Shown: positions 16,508 to 24,772 of the stretch, piece by piece
Layout: the number at the start of each line of letters is the position of its first letter
Position numbering within the stretch: the stretch's first letter is position 1
Assembly (NCBI GenBank): GCA_017481325.1
Contig: JAFUPG010000025.1
Coordinates: forward strand, 1-28,226
DNA length: 28,226 nucleotides
Reading direction: 5' to 3'
From: Oscillospiraceae bacterium
Lineage (GTDB): Bacteria; Bacillota_A; Clostridia; Oscillospirales; Oscillospiraceae
Made by a program: the position numbers and the translations under genes
The notes under the pieces: generated by a model
Databases searched by the model: none
What the model was told of the DNA's origin: nothing
What the model saw: the letters and a program-made list of their open reading frames with translations, nothing else

Positions 16508-16944
16508 AAGGCGAAAACTACATGCAGCTGGAATTTCCCAGCAAATCTGCCAACGAGGCCTTTGCAAGAGCGGCGGTCAGCTGCTTTGCATCCCAGCTAG
16601 ACCCCACCCTGGATGAGCTGGGCGATATCAAAACCGCCGTCTCCGAGGCGGTGACCAATTGCATTGTCCATGCCTACCCGGATCAGATCGGCACGGTCAT
16701 TGTCAAGGCCAGGATCCTGCCGGAGCACGTGCTGGACATCACCGTAAAGGACCGTGGCTGCGGCATTGCCGACATCGAACAGGCACGCAAACCCATGTTC
16801 ACCACCGGCGGCGAGGAGCGCAGCGGCATGGGCATCACCATTATGGAGAGTTTCATGACGGAATTTCGGATCACATCCACCCCCGGCAAGGGCACTACGG
16901 TACATATGAAGCGTAAGATCGTCTGCCGTGGGGGTAAGAAATGA
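16504..16944 (+). CDS. spoIIAB: Anti-sigma-F factor and serine kinase SpoIIAB
   Basis: This 146-residue protein starts at ATG 16504 (MKGENYMQLEF, like the Bacillus start MKNEMHLQF). The GHKL ATPase motifs are N box EAVTNCIVHAY, G1 DRGCGIAD and the ATP-lid/G2 region GGEERSGMGITIM. It binds sigma-F and keeps it inactive, and phosphorylates SpoIIAA. Length equals that of the Bacillus protein. It overlaps both neighbours by 4 bp, as expected for proteins whose stoichiometry matters. Confidence 0.95.
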   Translation: MKGENYMQLEFPSKSANEAFARAAVSCFASQLDPTLDELGDIKTAVSEAVTNCIVHAYPDQIGTVIVKARILPEHVLDITVKDRGCGIADIEQARKPMFTTGGEERSGMGITIMESFMTEFRITSTPGKGTTVHMKRKIVCRGGKK

Positions 16945-17645
16945 TCCCCGAGCAGGAGGCGCTGCTGCTGCGAGCCAAGGAGGGCGACCGGGAGGCCGGC
17001 GAGACTCTGCTGTTGGAGAACAACGGGCTGATCTGGTCCATTGTGCGGCGCTACTTCGGCCGGGGCGTGGATGCGGATGACCTGTACCAACTGGGCTGTC
17101 TGGGCTTTTTGAAGGCGCTGGAGGGCTTTGATCCTGCCTTTGGAACCCAGTTTTCCACCTATGCCGTGCCGAAAATTGCCGGTGAGATCCGCCGTTTTCT
17201 CCGGGATGACGGCACGGTCAAGGTCAGCCGCAGTCTGAAGGAGCGCTCCGCCAAGATCAAGGCCGCACGGCAGCGGCTTATGGGGGCATTGGGACGGGAG
17301 CCCACGGTGCAGGAGCTGAGTCTGGAGACCGGTCTGGAGCCGGAGGAGATCGCCTGCGCCGAAACCGCCACCACCGCCACGGAATCCATTCAAAAGCGCA
17401 GCAGCGAGGACGGCTTCGCCCTGGAGGATGTACTGACAGACGGAGAAATGGAGGAGAATATTGTGGAACGAATCGCTCTGCAGGAGGCCATCTCCTGCCT
17501 GAACGAACGGGAGCAAATGGTGATCAAGCTGCGGTTTTTCCACGGTCTGACCCAGGACAAGACCGCCAAAATTCTGGGGGTCTCCCAGGTGCAGATCTCA
17601 CGCATTGAGAAAAAGGCGCTGGCGGCTCTGAGAAATTTCATTTAA
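16941..17645 (+). CDS. sigF: RNA polymerase sigma-F factor, forespore-specific
   Basis: This 234-residue protein starts at ATG 16941 overlapping the spoIIAB stop. Region 2 (DADDLYQLGCLGFLKALEGFDPAFGTQFSTYAVPKIAGEIRRFLRDDG) and the start of region 3 (TVKVSRSLKE) are typical of the SigF/SigG/SigB group, and region 4 ends in LTQDKTAKILGVSQVQISRIEKKAL. It follows spoIIAA and spoIIAB, which makes sigma-F rather than sigma-G the clear call. It directs the first forespore genes. It is a little shorter than the Bacillus protein. No clear hairpin terminator lies between it and the tRNA promoter, so some read-through into the tRNA unit is possible. Confidence 0.95.
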   Translation: MIPEQEALLLRAKEGDREAGETLLLENNGLIWSIVRRYFGRGVDADDLYQLGCLGFLKALEGFDPAFGTQFSTYAVPKIAGEIRRFLRDDGTVKVSRSLKERSAKIKAARQRLMGALGREPTVQELSLETGLEPEEIACAETATTATESIQKRSSEDGFALEDVLTDGEMEENIVERIALQEAISCLNEREQMVIKLRFFHGLTQDKTAKILGVSQVQISRIEKKALAALRNFI

Positions 17646-17668
17646 TATCCCCAAAAGAGAATTTTTCC

Positions 17669-17697
17669 TTGACTTTATTGGGAAAATACAGTAGAAT
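17669..17697 (+). promoter_or_regulatory. Promoter of the tRNA-Thr gene
   Basis: TTGACT (17669-17674), a 17-bp spacer and TAGAAT (17692-17697) form a good sigma-A promoter. The start would be near 17704, 23 bases before the tRNA. Confidence 0.8.
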
Positions 17698-17726
17698 ATA
17701 TCCTGCGAATTGAGAAATCCGCTTGC

Positions 17727-17802
17727 GCTACTGTGGCTCAGCAGGTAGAGCAGCTGATTCGTAATCAGCAGGTCGCCGGTTCGAGTCCGGCCAGTAGCTC
17801 CA
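17727..17802 (+). tRNA. tRNA-Thr (anticodon CGT), CCA encoded
   Basis: The 76 bases fold into a complete cloverleaf: acceptor GCTACTG/CAGTAGC, D stem GCTC/GAGC, anticodon stem GCTGA/TCAGC with loop TTCGTAA (anticodon CGT, codon ACG), and T arm GCCGG-TTCGAGT-CCGGC. Discriminator T and CCA are encoded. It has its own promoter and terminator. Confidence 0.97.
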
Positions 17803-17804
17803 TG

Positions 17805-17840
17805 AAAAACGACAAGTTTCGACAGAAACTTGTCGTTTTT
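17805..17840 (+). terminator. Terminator of the tRNA-Thr unit
   Basis: A perfect 16-bp stem (17805-17820 and 17825-17840) with loop GACA has an A-run on the left and a T-run on the right, so it can act in both directions. A hairpin array begins directly after the T-run. Confidence 0.9.
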
Positions 17841-18020
17841 CAATGATATCCGTTCCTTACAGAACGGATGATATACCCTGCGGGCATGATATCTGCTTCG
17901 CAGATGATATACGCTTTGCGTATGAAGGAACGGATATTATATCATGCTTGCGAAGCAAGTATATCATGCGGCGAATGCCGTATATCATATTGCGCAAGCA
18001 ATATATCATTAAAGAACCGC
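17841..18020. repeat. Hairpin array, copy 1
   Basis: About 180 bp of consecutive small hairpins with 3-6-base loops, for example CCGTTC/GAACGG, ATCTGC/GCAGAT, ATACGC/GCGTAT, CTTGC/GCAAG and ATTGC/GCAAT. ATGATAT(A) spacers separate them in the left half and TATATCAT in the right half. GATATCCGTTCCTT at the left can also pair with AAGGAACGGATAT in the middle. No plausible gene is present; short ORFs here are by-products of the repeats. Confidence 0.9.
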
Positions 18021-18315
18021 CAGCGCCACCCGAGGGATTGCCCCGGGTGGCGCTGCTTAGTATGCCAAAAAGTATCGTAGTATAAAATGTCATTGCGAGG
18101 AGGCATTTATGCCGACGTGGCAATCCGTACTCCTATTCGCACTGCCTCAGGAGATCGGCGCTGCCATAAAAGGGGGAGCGGATTGCCACGGCTCACTCTG
18201 TGAGCCTCGCAATGACAGTTGTAATAGATAGTACCCATTTCTGTTCAAAAAGTCTGCTTATTTGTGGATTTTCATAACAGTGACAAGGTTTTTCGACAGT
18301 CTCAGCGCCACCCGG
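18021..18315. repeat. MITE-like element, copy 1, right end truncated
   Basis: It begins with a 35-base GC-rich hairpin (18021-18055, CAGCGCCACCCG/CGGGTGGCGCTG). An inverted-repeat core follows (18088-18217) with 13-bp ends TGTCATTGCGAGG/CCTCGCAATGACA and inner arms CGTGGCAATCC/GGATTGCCACG, then an AT-rich tail. The closing hairpin survives only as its first ~13 bases (18303-18315). No transposase or coding signal is seen. Confidence 0.8.
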
Positions 18316-18324
18316 AGCTCCGGA

Positions 18325-18356
18325 AAAAAGCACTTGCTTCGGCAAGTGCTTTTTTC
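18325..18356. terminator. Bidirectional terminator hairpin next to array copy 2
   Basis: A perfect 14-bp stem AAAAAAGCACTTGC/GCAAGTGCTTTTTT with a TTCG loop. In the minus direction it is the first strong terminator after the 1636-residue SLH protein gene, placing array copy 2 in that gene's 3' untranslated region. Confidence 0.85.
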
Positions 18357-18539
18357 AATGATATCCGTTCCTTGGGGAACGGGTGATATATGTTCCATAT
18401 GATATCCACCTTCGGTGGGTGATATATGCCCTCGGCATATGAAGGAACGGATATTATATCATGCTTGCCAAAGGCAAGTATATCATGCGGCGAATGCCGT
18501 ATATCATATTGCGTAAGCAATATATCATTAAAAAACTAC
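18357..18539. repeat. Hairpin array, copy 2
   Basis: It has the same layout as copy 1, but several stems have different sequences that still pair: ATATG/CATAT and CCACC/GGTGG in the left half, ATATGCC/GGCATAT, and CTTGCC/GGCAAG in the right half. Spacers and the outer CCGTTCCTT/AAGGAACGG are unchanged. Confidence 0.9.
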
Positions 18540-18851
18540 CAGCGCCACCCGAGGGTTTTCCCGGGTGGCGCTGCTTAGTATGCTAAAAAGTATCGTAGTA
18601 TAAAATGTCATTGCGAGGAGGCATTTATGCCGACGTGGCAATCCGTTTCCCCCGGCAGTTCCGATCATCTAAGGTAGTGCTAAAAGGAGGACGGATTGCC
18701 ACGGCTCACTCTGTGAGCCTCGCAATGACAGTTGTAAATGGATCGTACCCATTTCTGTTCAAAAAGTCTGCTTATTTATGGATTATCATAACAGTGACAA
18801 GTTTTTTCGACAGTCTCAGCGACACCCGGGGCAATCCCTCGGGTGGCGCTG
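18540..18851. repeat. MITE-like element, copy 2, complete
   Basis: A GC-rich hairpin (18540-18573) and its near-exact inverted counterpart (18817-18851) bound a core with inverted ends TGTCATTGCGAGG/CCTCGCAATGACA (18606-18730). The interior and tail match copy 1 closely. The paralogous site at 25606-25639 has one hairpin and no interior. Confidence 0.8.
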
Positions 18852-18866
18852 TTTGTCTATTAATCC

Positions 18867-19310
18867 CTATTCTACCACATTCTGAATGAAGCGCATCAGG
18901 ATCGTGGCGACCTGGGCTCTGGTGGCGTTGCCCTGGGGTTCCAGGTAGACCTTGCCGCCGGCGGCGGAGCCGGTGACCAGGCCGGTCTTTACCGCCCAGG
19001 ACAGGGCTTCTATGGCATAGCCGCTGACCTTATTGGCATCGGGGAAGGTGGTAATGTCGGCAACATCGGAGGTATCGATGCCGATGGACTTGCAGTAGCG
19101 GTACAGGATCACCGCCAGCTGCTCACGGGTGATCTGTCCGTCGGGGTTGAAGCGGCCGCCGCCGATGCCGGTGACGATGCCGTTCTCCGCCGCCCAGGCC
19201 ACCGCCTGGGTATACCAGACGTTGGATGGCACATCGGTAAAGCTGTTGCTCCCCTCCACCGGCTGGCCTGCGTAGCGCCACAGCACTGTGACCAGCATGG
19301 CTCTGGTCAT
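18867..19310. repeat. 444-bp SLH-coding direct repeat (partner 25673-26116)
   Basis: Aligned by eye without gaps, this block differs from 25673-26116 at about 25 positions, eight of them clustered around codons for the SLH2/SLH3 junction. Outside it the two genes are unrelated, except for the start of SLH1. Confidence 0.9.
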
Positions 19311-22300
19311 AGAGCCCTCCGGCTGGAAGCTGGTGGTGCTCATGCCGTTCATAAGGCCGTGGGAGATCACATAGTCAATACCGGCATGAGACCAGACCCC
19401 TGCAGGGGGCATGTCGGTGAAGTTTCTGCCGGGACAGCTGCTGCCGCCGTCACAGGGCGTGTTGTCTTCTACAGGATCATCGGGATCATCGGGATCGTCA
19501 GGATCGTCGGGATCGTCAGGCGTCTCGCCCAGGGCTGCATTCACGGAGGTAAAAGCGCTGTCATTGGCGCTGTTGTCGTCCTGGGTCTCCAGGGTGATGA
19601 AGTAGACCGTATCCAATTCGGGGGCTACGGCAAAGGATACACCCTGCAAGCCCAAGGCCTCCAGCTTTTCGATGGTCATAGTCTCGACCACTTCGCCCTC
19701 GGCGCTGCCCTTGCGGAGGGAGAGGGTGATGTTTTCCCGGGCATTGTAGCTGCGGTTGACAATGCTGCCGTAGATCACCGCATTGCCGTCGGCACGGTAG
19801 CCCCAGGAAAGGCTCTCCACCGCCAGGTCGTTCCAGTTCAGAGACTGAACGGTCTCGTTGTCCTCGGGATTCAGCTCCTCTGCCTCCAGGGGTGTCAGGC
19901 GGATGGTGATCTCCCTGGGCTTGGTGGCGCTGGGAATGGGCATGGCGCAGGAGAAGGTGATGCTCTGGCCGGGGGCTACGGGCGCCTGTTCCAGATGCTC
20001 CACGGTATAGCCGGTGGTGTTGTCGATGAGTTCTACCTTAATGCCTGCGGCGGTCTCATTTCCGGAGTTGGTGACGGCAAGATCAAAGACCTGATCCTTG
20101 CCGCTGACATAGCAGGAGGCATCCGTATCGGCATAGAGCAGCTGAAGATCCACGCCGTTTTCAACGCTGAGTACCTGCAGGCAGCCTTCGCCGTAGGGGT
20201 TTTCCGTATTTTCGGGGTCAACGGACTTGGTGCAGATGGCAATGTGGAGCTTGCCGCTCTTATCCAGGGCAGCGGAATAGTCATAAATATGCACTGTGCC
20301 GTCGGTCAGCGCCACGGGAGCGCTCCAGACGCCGTCCTGATTCCAGGAGGCATAGAGGGTGGTATACAGGCCGTTTTCGGCGGTGAAGAGGATGGCCTTG
20401 TTCTCCACCAGTTGGAAGACGGGAGACAGGGCAACCTCGCCGGATTCCAGGATCACCTGGCCGTCGGCATAGATCTTGCCGTCGGCATACCAGTAGAGCA
20501 CGCCGTTGCGGTAGCAGAGGTTGGACTCCGCTACCTCATTATCCGTCAGCTGCACGCCGTCCACGAAGATCTCCACGTCCTCGGAGGTGTAGATATCGCC
20601 GTCCGTATCCATGGCCCAGGCGATACGGGCCTTGCCGTTCAGCGTATCGGCCGTGAGGCCGGTGATCATGCCCAGATCGCTGTAGGCGACGGTGGGGCTG
20701 TTCCACATACCGGCAAAACCGGAGGTTGCAGTATAGATCACATTGCCCTCGGGGCTGAACCAGTCGCCGTTGGCATTGCCCTGCCAGATCACCGTCTGAC
20801 TACCGCTCATGGGTGTCGTGCCGGAGGTATCCACGATCACCGGCTGATAGCCCAGAGTGCCGAAGCCGGACACAGAAAAAGGAAGACCGCCATAAGTTCC
20901 GTCAGAGGAGAGCTTGCCTGCCATAATACGGGTGGAGGCATCGGCCAGAGTGCTGCCCTCGGAGAGGGTATCGATCTCCGTCCAGGTCACATAGCCGTCA
21001 TTGACCGAGGCAAAAGCATCCACCGTGCCGTTATCACAGAAAAGCGCAGGCTCGCTCCAGCTGCTGCCGTCGTAGGTAGTGACATAGAGCTGCTGGCCGT
21101 TGGCATCGGTAAATTCGGGATTCTGCGCCACATACAAGAGAGCCAGCTTGCCATTGGACAGGCGCAGCAGCTGGGGATCGGCGCTGTCGGACAGGCCGCT
21201 GAGCAGGACAGCATTGCCATTTTTGGTGCTGCGGTGCCAGGTGCTTTGGGTGGGTGTCTGCAAGGTGTAGGCGGAGCTGTCGTAGAAGTCCGGAGTTGCT
21301 GTGGGATTCTGGGTGTTCTTCGTGTTTCCGGTTTCTGGATATTCGAAGATAATCTCGTCATAAATCGGTGGGAATTCCGGTTTTACCTCGAAAATCGCAA
21401 CATTTCCCTTAATATAGGTTCGCAGCGTCTGGCGACCTACGATATAATCCGTGGTATCCTCATGGATCTCCCAGGTGGTGGTCATGGTGCCCTCCAGGCC
21501 GCCGCTGATGGACAGCGCATCCTTAATGCCCACGCCCAGACCGCCGTTTACCACGGTTTTCCACTCCAGCTCCTTCTCGGGCGTGAAGGCTTTTGCGTCG
21601 GGGTTCACCGACACATTGCCCTGGAAGGACAGGGTGGAGTCCAGGTCGATCTCAAAGAACAGCGGAACCGTACCCACGGCAAAGGGAACACCGTAGCTAA
21701 AGCCACCGTGACCGCTGAGAATATATCCACCGTCAATGAAGATGATCTCGCCCTTGGAGTTCAGGTAGCCCTCAGCGAAGCCCATCACATCAAAGCCTGC
21801 GGAAACAACAAAGGAGCCTTTTCCCTTGCCGACGGGCAGATTGTTCTTGTTCATGAAATCCTGGAGTTCCCGATAGCCCTTGGCTGCATCGACCACACCG
21901 GTTTTCACCTTGTTCATGATGTTTTTGATGCCCAGCACCAGCTGCTTGGGCTTCATACGGCCGCTGCTGTTATCCCAGTCGGACTGTATGCCCATGAGGA
22001 CATAGACCTTTCCGTTCTCGATGGAGCATTTTATCTGGAAGGGAGACCAGATTCCCAGCTTTACCTCTGTGCCTGCCAGAATGGGGCCGGCCTCCTCGCC
22101 CAGGGTAAAGCCAAAACCGCCGCCAAAGCTGAATTCATAGCCCTCCAGCTGCTCCGGCAGGAAGGTATCCACCTTCAATTTCAGGGGGAGACGGACGGTA
22201 TCGCCCTCTTCGTCAATGGCGATCACATCAATGGTCTCGGAAACGTCGAAGCAGTCGCTCCAGGTAACACGGGCAACGCCGTCGGACAGATCTACCTCCT

Positions 22301-23777
22301 TAGCCCCCTGGCGGAGAACCAGCGTTTTGCAGCTGCTTTCGCCCCAGTAGACCTCTGCACGTACCAGCTGGGTGCCGGAGTTCATAAGATCCACCTTGTA
22401 TTCCTTGTGGAGCACATCCACAGAATCGATCCAGACCGCACAGACAGCCGGGAAATCGGATTCCTGCTCCAGGTAGACCTCCGGAGAATCCTCCAGGAAG
22501 GAGCCCCGAACAGAACGGGTCACATAGCCATCCAGGCTGATGGTGGCGCCGCTTCTGGGATAGGGTATGGTGACCTGGCCGTTTTCATCGGTTTTGAACT
22601 TCTGACCGGCGACTTCTACGGTGGCGCCCTCGCTGAGCACATAACGGGGATCGATCACCTGTGCGGCAGACTGATTCTGATAGACCGTCAAATTCAGATG
22701 GGTGGGGTGCTGGCGGTAGATATCGCCCTCGGTGTACTCCTCCCGATCCAGCACCATGGGGTCGATGGTCATGCGGTAGGGGTCCTCATAAGTGCCCTGA
22801 CCCGTGAGGCTCTCAATATAATTCATGGAAATGTTGCAGGCCGGACGGATATGGATAGACTCATCCGCAAATTTATAGGCCGGGCTGTGCATATTGTCGT
22901 AAGCGGTGTTATAGTAGGACTCCTTGCCGGAATAATTCTGGTACATGCCGAACCAGAGATACTGGAGTCCTGCATTAAAGAAGAACAGGGGCGCATCCCG
23001 GAGCCAGTAATCACCGCTTGCCCAGTGAGAATCCACACATTCGCCGGACATCCACATCTGCTCCACATACAAGTTGTACTGCTCTGAACTGAGGAGGAAC
23101 ATATAGTCCTCGGTCACCACATGGGCATAGCCGGCATCCACCAGCTTATAGGCATTCTCGGCATTGGCGCCGTAGTCCTTGAAGTAGGGTGTCCAGGCAT
23201 TGCCAATATGGGCGGGGTCTGTATGGGCAACCAGCGTATTATGTACCGTGGGATTGATCAGCGCAACCTCTTCCTCCAGGAAGTTATCCTGATTCAAAAA
23301 GCCTTCGTAATGCGCATAAGAAGGCGATACATTTTGGGTTGCGGAATCGATGCTGCCACCCACACCGCCGTATAGTCCGGAGTAATCGAAGCAAGTATCC
23401 GTATACTCCACGTCCTCCGCACCGGTGTTGAGGAATTGGCGGACATCACTGGTTCGCCAGGAGGAGGAGCCGTATTTTACCTGCCAGCCGGCGCCGGTAC
23501 GGGTATAGGTGTTCGTGCTGGCATCGAACTCACCCTGAAGGAAGGGGGTAATGCAGAACAGCAGCGCCTCGCCGTCGTCGGTCTCGCAGACATACCAGAC
23601 CAGCTCGGTGCCCTCATAGCTGCCGAAATAGACATAGTTGCCCATTTCCAGCGTATCACCGTAAATATCGCTCCAGGTTTCGCCCATGTCCTCGTCCGCA
23701 GCGGAGACAAAAGGCAGGCAGGACAGAAGCAGCGAAAGCATCAAAAGAACAGAAATCAGTTTTCTTCCGAATTTCAT
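18867..23777 (-). CDS. Large SLH-anchored secreted protein with DUF6273-like and CARDB-like domains
   Basis: This 1636-residue protein starts at ATG 23777 after GAGGG. A signal peptide (residues 1-26, ending VSA) leads into a DUF6273-like domain (~30-330: DVRQFLN, SGDYWLRD, IRPACNI), a family of unknown function common in gut Clostridia surface proteins. A long beta-rich middle and stretches resembling beta-propeller blades (~900-1230: LRLSNGKLALLYVAQNP, GKLHIAICTKS) follow, then a CARDB-like adhesion fold (~1240-1330) and an Asp-Pro-rich linker (repeated DDP). Three SLH domains (from ~1453, 1513 and 1575) end the protein. SLH domains bind pyruvylated wall polymers, so the protein is displayed on the cell surface. 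Ligand or enzyme activity cannot be told. The last 444 bp are nearly the same as those of the SLH gene at 25673. Confidence 0.92.
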   Translation of the reverse strand: MKFGRKLISVLLMLSLLLSCLPFVSAADEDMGETWSDIYGDTLEMGNYVYFGSYEGTELVWYVCETDDGEALLFCITPFLQGEFDASTNTYTRTGAGWQVKYGSSSWRTSDVRQFLNTGAEDVEYTDTCFDYSGLYGGVGGSIDSATQNVSPSYAHYEGFLNQDNFLEEEVALINPTVHNTLVAHTDPAHIGNAWTPYFKDYGANAENAYKLVDAGYAHVVTEDYMFLLSSEQYNLYVEQMWMSGECVDSHWASGDYWLRDAPLFFFNAGLQYLWFGMYQNYSGKESYYNTAYDNMHSPAYKFADESIHIRPACNISMNYIESLTGQGTYEDPYRMTIDPMVLDREEYTEGDIYRQHPTHLNLTVYQNQSAAQVIDPRYVLSEGATVEVAGQKFKTDENGQVTIPYPRSGATISLDGYVTRSVRGSFLEDSPEVYLEQESDFPAVCAVWIDSVDVLHKEYKVDLMNSGTQLVRAEVYWGESSCKTLVLRQGAKEVDLSDGVARVTWSDCFDVSETIDVIAIDEEGDTVRLPLKLKVDTFLPEQLEGYEFSFGGGFGFTLGEEAGPILAGTEVKLGIWSPFQIKCSIENGKVYVLMGIQSDWDNSSGRMKPKQLVLGIKNIMNKVKTGVVDAAKGYRELQDFMNKNNLPVGKGKGSFVVSAGFDVMGFAEGYLNSKGEIIFIDGGYILSGHGGFSYGVPFAVGTVPLFFEIDLDSTLSFQGNVSVNPDAKAFTPEKELEWKTVVNGGLGVGIKDALSISGGLEGTMTTTWEIHEDTTDYIVGRQTLRTYIKGNVAIFEVKPEFPPIYDEIIFEYPETGNTKNTQNPTATPDFYDSSAYTLQTPTQSTWHRSTKNGNAVLLSGLSDSADPQLLRLSNGKLALLYVAQNPEFTDANGQQLYVTTYDGSSWSEPALFCDNGTVDAFASVNDGYVTWTEIDTLSEGSTLADASTRIMAGKLSSDGTYGGLPFSVSGFGTLGYQPVIVDTSGTTPMSGSQTVIWQGNANGDWFSPEGNVIYTATSGFAGMWNSPTVAYSDLGMITGLTADTLNGKARIAWAMDTDGDIYTSEDVEIFVDGVQLTDNEVAESNLCYRNGVLYWYADGKIYADGQVILESGEVALSPVFQLVENKAILFTAENGLYTTLYASWNQDGVWSAPVALTDGTVHIYDYSAALDKSGKLHIAICTKSVDPENTENPYGEGCLQVLSVENGVDLQLLYADTDASCYVSGKDQVFDLAVTNSGNETAAGIKVELIDNTTGYTVEHLEQAPVAPGQSITFSCAMPIPSATKPREITIRLTPLEAEELNPEDNETVQSLNWNDLAVESLSWGYRADGNAVIYGSIVNRSYNARENITLSLRKGSAEGEVVETMTIEKLEALGLQGVSFAVAPELDTVYFITLETQDDNSANDSAFTSVNAALGETPDDPDDPDDPDDPDDPVEDNTPCDGGSSCPGRNFTDMPPAGVWSHAGIDYVISHGLMNGMSTTSFQPEGSMTRAMLVTVLWRYAGQPVEGSNSFTDVPSNVWYTQAVAWAAENGIVTGIGGGRFNPDGQITREQLAVILYRYCKSIGIDTSDVADITTFPDANKVSGYAIEALSWAVKTGLVTGSAAGGKVYLEPQGNATRAQVATILMRFIQNVVE

Positions 23778-23809
23778 AGGTTTCCCTCTCTTTCCAATAT
23801 GCTACTGTC

Positions 23810-23838
23810 AGTATACCAAAATTGGGAAATCAAGTCAA
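23810..23838 (-). promoter_or_regulatory. Promoter of the 1636-residue SLH protein gene
   Basis: On the minus strand TTGACT (23838-23833), a 17-bp spacer ending in TTTTGG and TATACT (23815-23810) form a near-consensus promoter. The -35 contains the stop codon (TGA) of the upstream ATPase gene. Confidence 0.85.
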
Positions 23839-24722
23839 GGACGGCTTGCCCCGTGGGAAAGATAATTTCGCTCCGGCAGCGTTTTTTCACGGAGGAGCTT
23901 GTCGCCCTTCTCCCGGAACCGGCGGCTGCGGAGTTCTCGCACGTGTTGATCGTTGACCACCACAGGGATGCAGCGCTCCAGCACCCGGTCGAAAATGCGC
24001 CGGTCATTGAGGTCTGTGGTGTTTTTCAGCTGGTCAATGTGGATATTGGTGGTATAGATGGTGGGGCGGCCGCTGCGGTAACGGCTGTCGATGACGCTGA
24101 AAATCTGCTCTCTGGCATACTCCGAGCTGCGCTCCATGCCCAGATCATCGATGATCAGAAGCTCAAAGGCGCAGAGCCCGTCGATGAAGCGGTTATTCTC
24201 TCCGCTGCGCAGACCGCTGAGCTGATTCAAAATACGGGAACAATTGGTCATCATCACCCGAACACCCCTGTCTAAAAGGGCGTTGGCAATGCAGCCCGCC
24301 AGGAAGCTCTTACCTGTGCCGACGCTGCCCCAGAACAGCAGCCCGATGCCCTCTTTGTAAAACTCCTCCCAATGGCGCACATAGTTCCGGGCACGGCTCA
24401 TGGCCTCCGGGTTGTAGCCCAGATCCGTCTCAAAGGTCTGCTTGCGAAGGCTGGGATTGGGCAGACCGATGGAGCGGTTGCGGTCGATTTCCAGACGGAA
24501 ACGGCGTGCTTTCTCCTCCTCTTCCTCCTGACGCAGCCGCTCCTGCTGGCATTGGCAGGTACAGCGTGGCAGCATCAGATTTCCGCCGATGACAACCTTG
24601 CATTGACGGGGCGTATGACAAATCTTGCAATAGATCAGACCGCTGACAGGATCCAAATACTCACCCATCTGAGGCTGAAGGATCGCAGGTGGGACAGAAA
24701 CAGCTTGAAAAATCTTCTCCAT
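23835..24722 (-). CDS. DnaC/IstB-type AAA+ ATPase (putative helicase loader)
   Basis: This 295-residue protein starts at ATG 24722 with GGAGAG upstream. The N terminus has a cysteine cluster that may bind zinc (YCKICHTP, then RCTCQCQ), followed by a Glu/Arg-rich coil. The AAA+ domain has Walker A GSVGTGKS (~residues 130-140), Walker B LLIIDDLG, sensor YTTNI and an arginine finger region DRVLERC. DnaC/DnaI proteins load the replicative helicase; IstB relatives serve transposases. The neighbour is a RepA_N-type protein with iteron-like repeats between, and no transposase is present, so helicase loading at a plasmid- or ICE-like origin is the better reading. The C-terminal tail is basic and unconserved to my eye. 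Confidence 0.88.
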   Translation of the reverse strand: MEKIFQAVSVPPAILQPQMGEYLDPVSGLIYCKICHTPRQCKVVIGGNLMLPRCTCQCQQERLRQEEEEEKARRFRLEIDRNRSIGLPNPSLRKQTFETDLGYNPEAMSRARNYVRHWEEFYKEGIGLLFWGSVGTGKSFLAGCIANALLDRGVRVMMTNCSRILNQLSGLRSGENNRFIDGLCAFELLIIDDLGMERSSEYAREQIFSVIDSRYRSGRPTIYTTNIHIDQLKNTTDLNDRRIFDRVLERCIPVVVNDQHVRELRSRRFREKGDKLLREKTLPERNYLSHGASRP

Positions 24723-24772
24723 AAAAAATCTCTCCTTTTAATTCTTCTTTTTAATTCTATATATTTAATTAG
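24723..24772. other. AT-rich stretch between iteron-like repeats and ATPase gene
   Basis: About 50 bp, almost only A and T (TTTAATTC repeats, TATATATTTAATTA), lies between the ATPase start and the repeats. Iterons next to an AT-rich stretch is the layout of a DNA-unwinding element at many replication origins; here this is inference. Confidence 0.4.

Noticed and set aside
18302..18520. Minus-strand small ORFs (also 25401-25586) reading YDIRHSPHDI
   Set aside because: They come from translating the hairpin arrays; the same peptide arises from both copies only because the DNA repeats.
19359..23087. Plus-strand 1242-codon open frame
   Set aside because: Very long, but antisense to the SLH protein whose signal peptide, DUF6273-like part and SLH domains are clear; no start signal or family match.
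23835..24722. IstB transposition protein of an IS21-type element
   Set aside because: No IstA transposase or element ends are nearby; the RepA_N neighbour and iteron-like repeats favour a DnaC-type role.
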